Assembly: GCA_001871435.1 (NCBI GenBank)
Contig: MNVC01000024.1
Coordinates: forward strand, 1-29,479
Length of the DNA stretch: 29,479 nucleotides
Direction: 5' to 3'
DNA from: Candidatus Magasanikbacteria bacterium CG1_02_32_51
Lineage (GTDB): Bacteria > Patescibacteriota > Patescibacteriia > Magasanikbacterales > UBA922
Part shown: in pieces, positions 22,351-28,444 of the stretch
How the letters are laid out: every line of letters begins with the position of its first letter
How positions within the stretch are numbered: position 1 is the stretch's first letter
The notes under the pieces: generated by a model
Database searches by the model: none
Seen by the model: the letters and a program-made list of their open reading frames with translations, nothing else
Told to the model about the DNA's origin: nothing
Translations under genes and position numbers: made by a program

Positions 22351-22792
22351 CTATATTTCAAATCCTTTCAAAATATAATTTTTCACGTTTGGTGGAAATT
22401 CCATTTTTAAGACTTCTTCTTTTGTGGCCCACTTACAACCAATGGTATCTTCGAGTGGTTTTGTCTCTCCTGATTTATAATAACATTTAAAAATCATAGC
22501 GATAACGTGTTGTCCATCAGATCTGATAAAAGTGTTGTTTGTAATAAGTTGAACCTCTTTTTTAATTTCAACTCCAGTTTCCTCCATTATTTCTCGTGCT
22601 AAGGAATTCTCAATAATATTAAAGACGTCACCTGTAGTTTTATCAATTTTGCCCCCTGGTATGGTCCATTTACCTGGTTCATGTCCTTCTTCAAACTTCA
22701 AAACTACGTTGAGAAATAAGAACTCTACACCCATTAAAGACAACCCCGTTGACTATTACAGAGTGTAGCTTTGTTTTATCTGTATTTGGCAT
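22351..22792 (-). pseudogene. Nudix hydrolase, frameshifted by a 7-bp tandem duplication
   Basis: From ATG 22792 the first frame reads MPNTDKTKLHSVIVNGVVFN, then VLISQRSFE, and stops. The other frame takes over at KFEEGHEPGKWTIPGGK and runs to the end at 22351, with the Nudix-box region ending REIMEETGVE. At the junction the motif TTTGAAG occurs twice in tandem on the coding strand; deleting one copy gives a clean SFEEGHEPGKWTIPGGK. The mended protein is 144 residues, normal for MutT-like enzymes that hydrolyse nucleoside-diphosphate derivatives. The first Glu of the canonical box (GX5E) is not at its expected spacing because of an insertion 'DKTTGDVFNII'. The substrate cannot be told. An internal start at 22743 would give a truncated protein. 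Confidence 0.85.
22689..22702. repeat. Two tandem CTTCAAA copies causing the Nudix frameshift
   Basis: Plus-strand copies at 22689-22695 and 22696-22702. A 7-bp repeat is not a multiple of three, and removal of one copy restores the reading frame of the Nudix gene. Confidence 0.85.
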
Positions 22793-22968
22793 ATTTATTT
22801 AGAAATATTAATTTAATAAGTTAGGTTTATTAGTTTAACATATTTATGTGGAAATGTCTATTGGTCGTTCTTCTAAGATTTTTTTATTGTCCCAGTAAAA
22901 AGTAATAGATCTATGATCATCTTTATTAGTTTATAGGTGTTGTAATCTGACTTATCCACAATATTTCC

Positions 22969-22997
22969 TTGACCTTATTTGTATCTTTTGGTATTGT
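22969..22997 (+). promoter_or_regulatory. Promoter-like sequence before a very small ORF
   Basis: TTGACC (22969-22974), a 17-bp spacer and TATTGT (22992-22997). The expected start near 23004 lies about 18 bp before the ATG at 23022. Confidence 0.4.
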
Positions 22998-23021
22998 AAA
23001 TAAAGTGAATAAAAAAATATT

Positions 23022-23126
23022 ATGAAACAATTATTTTCAAGTACAATCTATTATGCACTGAATATTATTAAGAAGATTTTAAATCTTTTTAGTTTTATTG
23101 TGGTGTTAGAAGTTGGGGTTTATTGA
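23022..23126 (+). CDS. Possible 34-residue hydrophobic peptide
   Basis: ATG 23022 to TGA 23124-23126 codes for 34 residues, starting MKQLFSSTIYYALN, with two Lys near the middle (IIKKIL) and a hydrophobic second half (LNLFSFIVVLEVG). It could span a membrane once. A promoter-like sequence is upstream. The stop codon overlaps the left arm of a large hairpin (23115-23173), and a second hairpin with T5 follows. Small membrane peptides, including type I toxins, look like this, but an ORF of this size can occur by chance in AT-rich DNA. No Shine-Dalgarno sequence is seen. Confidence 0.25.
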   Translation: MKQLFSSTIYYALNIIKKILNLFSFIVVLEVGVY

Positions 23127-23192
23127 TCAAGAAAAAATAATTATAAATATTTTTTCTTGATAAAATTGACCCCGTAGAGATACGCGGTTTTT
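23115..23192 (+). terminator. Large hairpin followed by a second small hairpin with T-run
   Basis: ATCAAGAAAAAATA (23126-23139) pairs perfectly with TATTTTTTCTTGAT (23148-23161); outside it GGGGT (23115-23119) pairs with ACCCC (23169-23173). The alternative small hairpin CCGTA/TACGcGG (23172-23187) is followed by TTTTT. The two structures share the CCC, so they exclude each other in part, as in an attenuator. Confidence 0.55.
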
Positions 23193-23214
23193 ATTTGATA
23201 GATGTATAGAGTAT

Positions 23215-23250
23215 AGTTGCTTAATCAAAATTTATTTTATTTAAGCAACT
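23215..23250. repeat. 10-bp inverted repeat
   Basis: AGTTGCTTAA (23215-23224) and TTAAGCAACT (23241-23250) pair perfectly around 16 nt. It is one of several hairpins in the tract 23100-23850; no clear role. Confidence 0.6.
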
Positions 23251-23300
23251 GGACTATAAAATAGTTTAGTAAATAAAAAAAGGCAGCGCAAATACCATGG

Positions 23301-23346
23301 AGTCAGCATACAAAAAAATAAAATATTATTTTTTTGTAGACTGACT
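23301..23346 (+). other. 18-bp hairpin in the leader of the small gene
   Basis: AGTCAG (23301-23306) with CTGACT (23341-23346), and TACAAAAAAATA (23309-23320) with TATTTTTTTGTA (23327-23338), form one stem with a 2x2 internal loop and a 6-nt loop. A second GGAGTCAGTATAC direct repeat of the left arm follows at 23354-23366, so an alternative pairing with CTGACT is possible. Confidence 0.6.
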
Positions 23347-23385
23347 TCACGGTGGAGTCAGTATACTAGGTCCAGGAGGGGACTG

Positions 23386-23577
23386 GTGCCCGTCACAATT
23401 GACACCGAAGAGATTCAAGAGTATTTCGAAAAACAGCATATCACATCTATGCCACACGAAGTGAGGAAAGTCTTCTTCTTCTTGAGGAATCGTGATGTTG
23501 GTGTTGAACCAACAGAAGAAGAACTGCGTCGTTACGTGCAGTATAGATGTCGTCATGCTCATGACTTTCGTGATTAG
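23386..23577 (+). CDS. Small hypothetical protein with strong ribosome binding site
   Basis: A GTG start at 23386 gives 63 residues (MPVTIDTEEIQEYFEKQHIT...). AGGAGGGG (23374-23381), 4 nt before the start codon, is a near-perfect Shine-Dalgarno sequence, while almost all other starts here have only A/T leaders. The protein is charged and helical (EEIQEYFEKQ; PTEEELRRYVQYRCRHAHDF), without signal peptide or membrane segment. Codons are more GC-rich than the neighbours, as in the gene at 19026. It sits within a 331-bp inverted-repeat unit. No family recognised; the size would suit a DNA-binding or antitoxin-like protein, but nothing shows that. Confidence 0.5.
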   Translation: MPVTIDTEEIQEYFEKQHITSMPHEVRKVFFFLRNRDVGVEPTEEELRRYVQYRCRHAHDFRD

Positions 23578-23612
23578 ATTTCTTTGGTCGTCAGTTCTCT
23601 TTTTGCGCTGCC

Positions 23613-23658
23613 GACCACATTAGTAATTATTTTTATAAAAGTAGTTAGTAATGTGGTC
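23613..23658. repeat. 10-bp inverted repeat after the small gene
   Basis: GACCACATTA (23613-23622) and TAATGTGGTC (23649-23658) pair perfectly. The left arm starts at the base after the right arm of the 331-bp unit, and the 36-bp repeat starts directly after the right arm, so the elements abut. Confidence 0.6.
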
Positions 23659-23694
23659 TCCGCCCACAGCCCCAGGCATGCTTAGCAAGGCGGA
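23659..23694. repeat. 36-bp GC-rich repeat, copy 2
   Basis: It starts TCCGCC and ends GGCGGA, with ACAGCCCCAGGCATGC in the middle; 30 of 36 positions match 12357-12392. The ends match the half-site ends of the 30-bp palindrome. Confidence 0.72.
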
Positions 23695-23776
23695 TTAGTA
23701 TACTCTGAAATATTTTTTTTGATTATTTGAATATTTTTGTTAATAAATTAGTTTTTTGTTATAACTTTGGCTCCAG

Positions 23777-23822
23777 AATCTAACGCAACACTATTGGCGC
23801 GAAGCGCCAAAACTGTTAGATT
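23777..23822 (+). other. Two-level hairpin upstream of the 79-residue ORF
   Basis: Outer stem AATCTAAC (23777-23784) with GTTAGATT (23815-23822); inner stem TTGGCGC (23794-23800) with GCGCCAA (23804-23810) around GAA. It ends 28 bp before the ATG at 23851 and has no T-run, so it may be a leader structure acting on translation or mRNA stability. No known riboswitch is recognised. Confidence 0.5.
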
Positions 23823-23850
23823 AGATTCATATGAATAAATATAAATTTAT

Positions 23851-24090
23851 ATGAGACCACATCCTTTTGAACCGTCACGTCCTTATGAGGGAGAACCACT
23901 CTATGCTCCAAGTCCTTTACCTCCAGATGAAGGACAACCTTCTAATGATGAATTAGAAGATAATGATCGTGATAATGATCGTCGAGTAATTATAATAGAT
24001 CCTAATGAAGATGAAGAAAATGATAATAAAATAGAAAGATCTAAAGATAATAAAAATAAAAAAGGATCAATTTTTATAGACATGAAATAG
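23851..24090 (+). CDS. Hypothetical disordered protein
   Basis: ATG 23851 gives 79 residues. The first half is rich in Pro and aromatic residues (MRPHPFEPSRPYEGEPLY) and the middle is very acidic (NDELEDNDRDNDRR). A short strand VIIIDP follows, then a Lys-rich end with GSIFIDMK. No signal peptide, membrane segment or known domain. A folded leader is upstream, and the ncRNA promoter begins 15 bp after the stop. It could be a real small gene; codon use is like that of the neighbours. Confidence 0.5.
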   Translation: MRPHPFEPSRPYEGEPLYAPSPLPPDEGQPSNDELEDNDRDNDRRVIIIDPNEDEENDNKIERSKDNKNKKGSIFIDMK

Positions 24091-24104
24091 ACTAATACAT
24101 ACAA

Positions 24105-24133
24105 TTGACATATTTCTTTTTCAATTATATAAT
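24105..24133 (+). promoter_or_regulatory. Perfect consensus sigma-70 promoter of a structured RNA
   Basis: TTGACA (24105-24110), a 17-bp spacer and TATAAT (24128-24133), the only promoter in the window matching the consensus at every position and the ideal spacing. The predicted start is at about 24140-24142. Confidence 0.85.
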
Positions 24134-24140
24134 TAAATTG

Positions 24141-24316
24141 ATCCTAAAATTCGGTAGTACAATACTATTCTACAAAGGTACTACAATGGGAAGCCTACAT
24201 TGGTTTAGTCCGTGGACTAAACTTGCGGCCACCCACCTATTATATTTAGGGGTAGTATTATAGTACTTCCGACTAGGGTCAATAAAAGAACTCTTAAAAC
24301 TCAAGAGTTTTTTTGT
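24141..24316 (+). ncRNA. Candidate stand-alone structured small RNA (about 175 nt, family unknown)
   Basis: Between a perfect promoter and an intrinsic terminator lies a rod-like fold. The closing stem pairs 24152-24171 with 24249-24271 (about 18 pairs, a T-T mismatch and a 3-nt bulge). Then come AGG/CCT (24176-24178 with 24236-24238), an 8-nt one-sided bulge, TGGG/CCCA and GCC/GGC (24187-24195 with 24227-24235). The apical hairpin is TTTAGTC/GACTAAA (24204-24221, loop CGTG). The next gene has its own promoter, so this is not just its leader. No ORF of note. The length, rod shape and large bulge recall 6S RNA, but I cannot confirm that; it lacks the SRP RNA core, and it is too short for tmRNA or RNase P RNA. 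Confidence 0.65.
24289..24314 (+). terminator. Intrinsic terminator of the structured RNA
   Basis: AACTCTT (24289-24295) pairs with AAGAGTT (24303-24309) around a 7-nt loop, with more A-U pairs outside, then T7 (24308-24314). Confidence 0.9.
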
Positions 24317-24344
24317 TGTCAAATATCATTATACATAGTATAAT
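24316..24344 (+). promoter_or_regulatory. Promoter of the PP2C-like gene
   Basis: TTGTCA (24316-24321), a 17-bp spacer and a perfect TATAAT (24339-24344), starting right after the T-run of the preceding terminator and 28 bp before the ATG at 24372. Confidence 0.82.
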
Positions 24345-24371
24345 GGCGTATATAATTATTGTATTTATTCT

Positions 24372-25291
24372 ATGGCATTAGAAAAAAATAGTGGTAGAGA
24401 AAATGCTTTGTGGAAGGCAGACAAAAGAACAGAAAACACCAAACATATTATTTATAGTGGCGAAGAGAGCTTAATAGCAGGAGAATTGGAAAGTATTTCT
24501 AGCTCATATGGTAATTTTTTGATAGAAATGAGAAGAAAAGCTAATTTGGAAAGGGAAGATGGTCTAGTTGGTGACAATTATCTAATGATTTCAGATTTGG
24601 GAATTTATGCTGTTTTTGATGGTGTGGGATTGTCTTCTGGTGATTCAGCTTCTTCTTTTGGTGTTAGTAAATTATTAGAAAAAAATGGCAACAATATTCT
24701 AGTGAAGAAATAAACAAGCTTTCTCTTGAAGAAATTCATAATTTGATATTGAAAGTAGTCAAAGATGTACAAACATGTTTTTTTGAAATAAATAAAGAAA
24801 AATCTAGTAATTTTTTGACTACTTTTAGCATGGTAAAAATTCATAAAGGTTATTGTTTGGTGGCGAGTGTTGGTGATAGCCCTGTCTTTTTGCAGACTGA
24901 TCATGATATAGAACAAATTACTATTGCTCATGACAAAATTAGAGAAGGTTTTAGGGATAATGGTGGCAAAAAATTACCAAGTAGTATTGATGAATTAGTT
25001 GATACAAATTTTAATTTTGATAAAGAAGGATTGCAAGCAAGACAAAGAAATCCTGGTATTATTAGAAATAATCCCACAAGTTTTGTCGGTCGAAAAGAAG
25101 GTTCTGCTGTTGATTTTTATGTTAGAAAATTAGAAAAAGGGAATATAATTTTGTTGGCTAGCGACGGAGCTATAGAAAATATAGATAAATTATCAATGAA
25201 TACCAAAGATAGTTTGCAAAAGGTGGCAGATGGTTTGGTTGAAAATTTTTATCAAGATGATGATGCTACTATTTTACTTTTAAAAAATTAA
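24372..25291 (+). pseudogene. PP2C-type Ser/Thr phosphatase, split by a one-base shift in an A7 run
   Basis: Frame one (24372-24713) has 'EREDGLVGDNYLMISDLG' and 'AVFDGVGLSSGDSASSFG', the first two PP2C motifs with their metal-binding acids. It then runs out of frame at an A7 run (24679-24685). Frame two continues with KKWQQYSSEEINKLSLEEIH and gives 'VASVGDSPVFL', 'LLASDGAIENI' and the closing 'DDATILLL', the remaining motifs. One more A gives a continuous protein of 306 residues. The site A-AAA-AAT could allow -1 slippage or polymerase slippage, so both parts may be made as one protein; a sequencing error in the run is equally possible. An internal ATG at 24743 could start the C-terminal part alone. 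Tight spacing to the next two genes suggests an operon. Confidence 0.85.
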
Positions 25292-25297
25292 TTTTTT

Positions 25298-25654
25298 ATG
25301 TCACAAAATTTATCTATCAATTTGTCTAGTTCTAGTTTGTTGAAACCTAAAATTTCTACTCATGCTCAGGATTTTTCTACATCTATATTGAAACAGAAGA
25401 AAGATATTTTTGGCGCCAAGACTTCTATGGAAAAAGCCATGAAAGGAACAAATGATTTTGGGCCAACATCATCTATTTCAAGAATAGGACAATCTTATAA
25501 TTCTGCTAGTACTTCAGTAAGTGAAAATAATTCCAGAGTAAGTGCTGATGAAGATGATACTGTCCGTGATGAAATTAGAGATAGACTACGATCGAAGCAT
25601 ATCAGACAAATGATGAAAGATAAAAAGAATAATCCAAACAAAGATAAAAAATAA
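25298..25654 (+). CDS. Hypothetical disordered protein in the PP2C-ABC operon
   Basis: 118 residues, very rich in Ser, Asn and Lys (starts MSQNLSINLSSSSLLKPKIS), without signal peptide, membrane segment or known domain. A possible helix with charged residues lies near 88-108 (VRDEIRDRLRSKHIRQMM). It starts 6 bp after the PP2C gene and ends 2 bp before the ABC ATPase start, so it belongs to the same transcript. A Ser-rich partner of a Ser/Thr phosphatase is an attractive idea, but only inference. Confidence 0.65.
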   Translation: MSQNLSINLSSSSLLKPKISTHAQDFSTSILKQKKDIFGAKTSMEKAMKGTNDFGPTSSISRIGQSYNSASTSVSENNSRVSADEDDTVRDEIRDRLRSKHIRQMMKDKKNNPNKDKK

Positions 25655-25656
25655 TT

Positions 25657-26574
25657 ATGAGTATTATAGAAATAAAAAATTTAACCAAAGAGTATAAAAG
25701 AAGTACCAAAGCTCTTAAAAATATAAATTTAGAAATAAAAACAGGTGAATTATTTGCCCTTCTTGGACCAAATGGAGCTGGAAAAACAACCTTAATAAAT
25801 ATTATTTGTGGATTAGTAAATCCTAGTGGTGGGGTAGTGACTATTGGTGGTTTTGATATTATTAATCAATATAGACAAGCTCGAGCTTTGGTTTCTCTTG
25901 TACCTCAAGAAATTCATTTAGATCCTTTTATTACTGTAGAACAGACTTTGGAATATACAAGAGGGTTTTTTGGTAAATCAAAAAATGTAGAATTGACTGA
26001 GCAGATTCTCAAAGATTTGTCTTTATGGGATAAAAAAGATAGTAAAGTAATTCAACTTTCAGGTGGTATGAAGAGACGTGTTCTTATTGCTAAAGCACTT
26101 ATGAATGAACCAGCAGTATTGTTTTTGGATGAGCCCACGGCTGGTGTAGATGTTGAGCTTCGTCGTGATATGTGGAAATTTATTTCAAAGATCAAACAAA
26201 GTGGTTCTACAATTATTCTTACTACTCATTATTTAGAAGAAGCTGAAGAAATGGCTGACAGAATAGGTATAATAGATAAGGGTGAACTAAAGATAGTGGA
26301 GGACAAAAAGATTTTGATGCAAAGAATGAGCAAAAAACAAATGCAAATAAATTTACAAAAACCTTTGTATGATTTGCCGAAAGAATTGCAGTTGTCAAAT
26401 ATTTCTTTATCACAAGATAAACAAACTTTGACAATAGAATATGGTAATGGAACAGCTGATCTTGATGTCGCAGATTTGATGCAGACTTTGAAAAATAATA
26501 ACATTTCAATTGGGGATGTGGTCACTAAACAAAGTTCGCTTGAAGATATCTTTATTGATTTGATTAATAAATAG
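25657..26574 (+). CDS. ABC transporter ATP-binding protein (ABC-2 exporter type)
   Basis: A 305-residue ATPase. Walker A GPNGAGKT (37-44), Q-loop 'LVPQEIH', signature LSGGM followed by KRRVLIAKAL, Walker B VLFLDEPTAGVD and the H-loop TTHYLEEAE are all present. The 'DRIGIIDKGEL' segment and a C-terminal extension (about 230-305) resemble the ABCA/DrrA-type ATPases that pair with ABC-2 membrane proteins. The start is 2 bp after the preceding gene. Its membrane partner follows at 26714, separated by a repeat. The substrate (drug, lipid or glycan) cannot be told. Confidence 0.95.
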   Translation: MSIIEIKNLTKEYKRSTKALKNINLEIKTGELFALLGPNGAGKTTLINIICGLVNPSGGVVTIGGFDIINQYRQARALVSLVPQEIHLDPFITVEQTLEYTRGFFGKSKNVELTEQILKDLSLWDKKDSKVIQLSGGMKRRVLIAKALMNEPAVLFLDEPTAGVDVELRRDMWKFISKIKQSGSTIILTTHYLEEAEEMADRIGIIDKGELKIVEDKKILMQRMSKKQMQINLQKPLYDLPKELQLSNISLSQDKQTLTIEYGNGTADLDVADLMQTLKNNNISIGDVVTKQSSLEDIFIDLINK

Positions 26575-26579
26575 TATTT

Positions 26580-26634
26580 GTCATCCTGTCCCGATTTTAT
26601 CGGGATCAGGATCCTTGCCTACCTGCAGGCAGGT
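26580..26634. repeat. Intergenic repeat of the GTCATCCTG type with an added CCTGCAGG part
   Basis: ATCCTGTCCCGAT (26583-26595) pairs with ATCGGGATCAGGAT (26599-26612, one T bulged). GTCCCGATTTTATCGGGATC (26589-26608) is nearly identical to 9161-9180. A GC-rich TGCCTACCTGCAGGCAGG follows (26617-26634), related to 8996-9016. It separates the ATPase from its permease and may act as a partial terminator. Confidence 0.75.
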
Positions 26635-26713
26635 TTCTCAAACTAAATGTCTTTATTTAATTAAAATGTTCGTAGGGTTTACAGATCCCCTATGTTATAC
26701 TCAAGATTAAAAT

Positions 26714-27475
26714 ATGAATTGGATTGGATTTTTTACAATTTACAAAAAAGAAATGGCGCGTACTTTTCGTGTTCCCTTACAAACTATTTTTTCACCAGTG
26801 ATTACTACAGTGTTGTATTTCATAGTATTTGGAAGTGCGATTGGATCAAGGATAACAGTTAGTGGTGATGTAAGCTATTCACAATTTATTGTACCAGGAC
26901 TAATTATGATGTCATTGCTCTCTAGTAGTTTGGCTGCTGCTTCAAGCGGAATATATTTTCCTAAGTTTACAGGTACTATTTATGAACTTCTTTCCGCCCC
27001 ACTTTCTTATTTGGAAATTACACTTGGTTATACATTGTCGGCAGCGACTAGAGCCATGGTTGTGGCTGTAATTATTTATATAGTTTCTTTGTTTTTTACT
27101 CCAGTTCCTATATTGCACCCCTTTGTTGCGTTACTTTTTGTATTTCTTACAGCTTTTACTTTCGCTATGTTTGGATTTATTATTGGACTTTTGTCAGATA
27201 CTTTTGAAAAACTAAATATTTTTCCAACATTTGTGATAACACCTTTATCATTTTTGGGTGGAGTATTTTATTCCGTAGATATGTTACCAGATTTTTGGCA
27301 CAAAGTTTCTTATGCTAATCCAATTGTCTATATGATAAATGGTTTGCGTTGGAGTTTTTTTGGTACGTCGACTGTTAGTCCGGTGATTAGTATGAGTATT
27401 ATTTGTGGTTTTCTGTTTATTTGTCTTGTAATTTTGTGGAGAATATTTAAGACTGGATATAAGATTAAGACTTAG
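26714..27475 (+). CDS. ABC-2 type transporter permease
   Basis: A 253-residue membrane protein with six predicted membrane segments (about 22-44, 60-80, 105-130, 138-160, 170-190 and 225-245). A cytoplasmic N-terminus 'FTIYKKEMARTFRVPLQTIF' and the ABC-2 signature near 'FPKFTGTIYELLSAPLSYLEI' and 'FLGGVFYSVDMLPDFWHKVSYANPIVY' are visible. It forms an exporter with the ATPase upstream. The 140-bp gap contains a repeat, so expression of the two may be uncoupled. Confidence 0.92.
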   Translation: MNWIGFFTIYKKEMARTFRVPLQTIFSPVITTVLYFIVFGSAIGSRITVSGDVSYSQFIVPGLIMMSLLSSSLAAASSGIYFPKFTGTIYELLSAPLSYLEITLGYTLSAATRAMVVAVIIYIVSLFFTPVPILHPFVALLFVFLTAFTFAMFGFIIGLLSDTFEKLNIFPTFVITPLSFLGGVFYSVDMLPDFWHKVSYANPIVYMINGLRWSFFGTSTVSPVISMSIICGFLFICLVILWRIFKTGYKIKT

Positions 27476-27522
27476 TTTGCATAAAACGCATGTTAGACGA
27501 AATTGTTTTTTAATCTACAAAT

Positions 27523-27906
27523 ATGAATTTGATCGAATTAGAAAAAGTATTAAAAAAATCGTGGTCTAAGGAGACTTCATATTGTCCTGATGAATGGAGT
27601 GAATCAAATTCATCTCTTGGTCAATGTGCTATAACGGCGTTAGTTGTGAATGATTATTTCGGAGGTGAAATTGTCTGGGCTGATGCGTTGTTACCAAATG
27701 GCCAAAAAATTTCTCACTATTTCAACTTAATTGATGGTAAAGTTGTGGATTTAACACGCTCTCAATTTCCAGAAGGTACTATTATTCCTGACGGTGTTGA
27801 AAAGAAAAAAGATTTTGTTAGTACACGTGAGTTCATGTTGTCGAGTGATAATACTAAAATACGATACGAATCATTGAAAGAAGTAGTGATAAATTTAACA
27901 GATTAA
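27523..27906 (+). CDS. YunG-like protein with possible Cys-His-Asp site
   Basis: A 127-residue protein resembling the YunG family of B. subtilis as I remember it: 'SSLGQCAITALVVNDYFGGEI', then a histidine in 'KISHYFNLIDGKVVDLTRSQF'. C35, H65 and D76 follow the order and spacing of a papain/transglutaminase-like catalytic triad, each in a conserved-looking motif. No signal peptide or membrane segment, so it would act in the cytoplasm. The biochemical activity of the family is not known to me. It is read alone, ending at the bidirectional terminator at 28023. Confidence 0.65.
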   Translation: MNLIELEKVLKKSWSKETSYCPDEWSESNSSLGQCAITALVVNDYFGGEIVWADALLPNGQKISHYFNLIDGKVVDLTRSQFPEGTIIPDGVEKKKDFVSTREFMLSSDNTKIRYESLKEVVINLTD

Positions 27907-28022
27907 AAATCAACATCGTTTACACGGCTTATTGGATTCTACTGCGCTACACTCAAATGCTTCGCACTTCAGATGATGCCGAAATGTTACATGATACATG
28001 TTTTGTAAAAAACTTTATAAAT

Positions 28023-28056
28023 AAAAATACCGTTCTATTTAGAACGGTATTTTTTT
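28023..28056. terminator. Bidirectional terminator between the YunG-like gene and rpmB
   Basis: AAAAATACCGTTCT (28023-28036) pairs with AGAACGGTATTTTT (28041-28054) around ATTT, with T-runs on both strands for the two convergent genes. Confidence 0.93.
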
Positions 28057-28065
28057 GAAATTAAT

Positions 28066-28239
<174 letters not shown>

Positions 28240-28285
28240 ATAAAATTTTTAGAAATTTAATATTACTTGTTATTAGATGATTCAT

Positions 28286-28314
28286 ATAGTACAATATATT
28301 CATGTATTTGTCAA
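28286..28314 (-). promoter_or_regulatory. Promoter of rpmB (leftward)
   Basis: Read on the reverse strand: TTGACA (28314-28309), a 17-bp spacer and TACTAT (28291-28286), about 40 bp before the start. Confidence 0.75.
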
Positions 28315-28320
28315 GTATTT

Positions 28321-28395
28321 GTCTACAGCTTACAGCCTACGGACGACCTTACTCGACTATGAAAATTTGTTGTCTGTTGTCTGTCGACTGTAGAC
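28321..28395. repeat. 75-bp repeat bounded by GTCTACAG / CTGTAGAC
   Basis: GTCTACAG (28321-28328) and CTGTAGAC (28388-28395) are perfect inverted repeats. The right end TGTCTGTCGACTGTAGAC resembles the GTCGAC-rich insert in queA (15747-15775). No coding capacity. Confidence 0.7.
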
Positions 28396-28444
28396 TAACT
28401 ATTTTCTTTATTTCACTTTATTTTATTTTATAAATATTTTTTTT

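Larger units (their letters stand above)
23282..23612. other. 331-bp unit bounded by an 11-bp inverted repeat and carrying a small gene
   Basis: GGCAGCGCAAA (23282-23292) and TTTGCGCTGCC (23602-23612) are perfect inverted repeats around one long hairpin (23301-23346) and the small gene 23386-23577. In RNA the ends could pair as a panhandle. The inside is richer in G and C than the flanks and has the only strong Shine-Dalgarno sequence noticed in the window. It may be a small mobile cassette or simply a structured transcript. No target-site duplication is evident. Confidence 0.5.

Noticed and set aside
24141..24316. SRP RNA, tmRNA or RNase P RNA as the identity of the structured RNA
   Set aside because: No SRP core with its GGAA loop and AGCAG, no CCA-ended tRNA-like part, and the transcript is too short for tmRNA or RNase P RNA.
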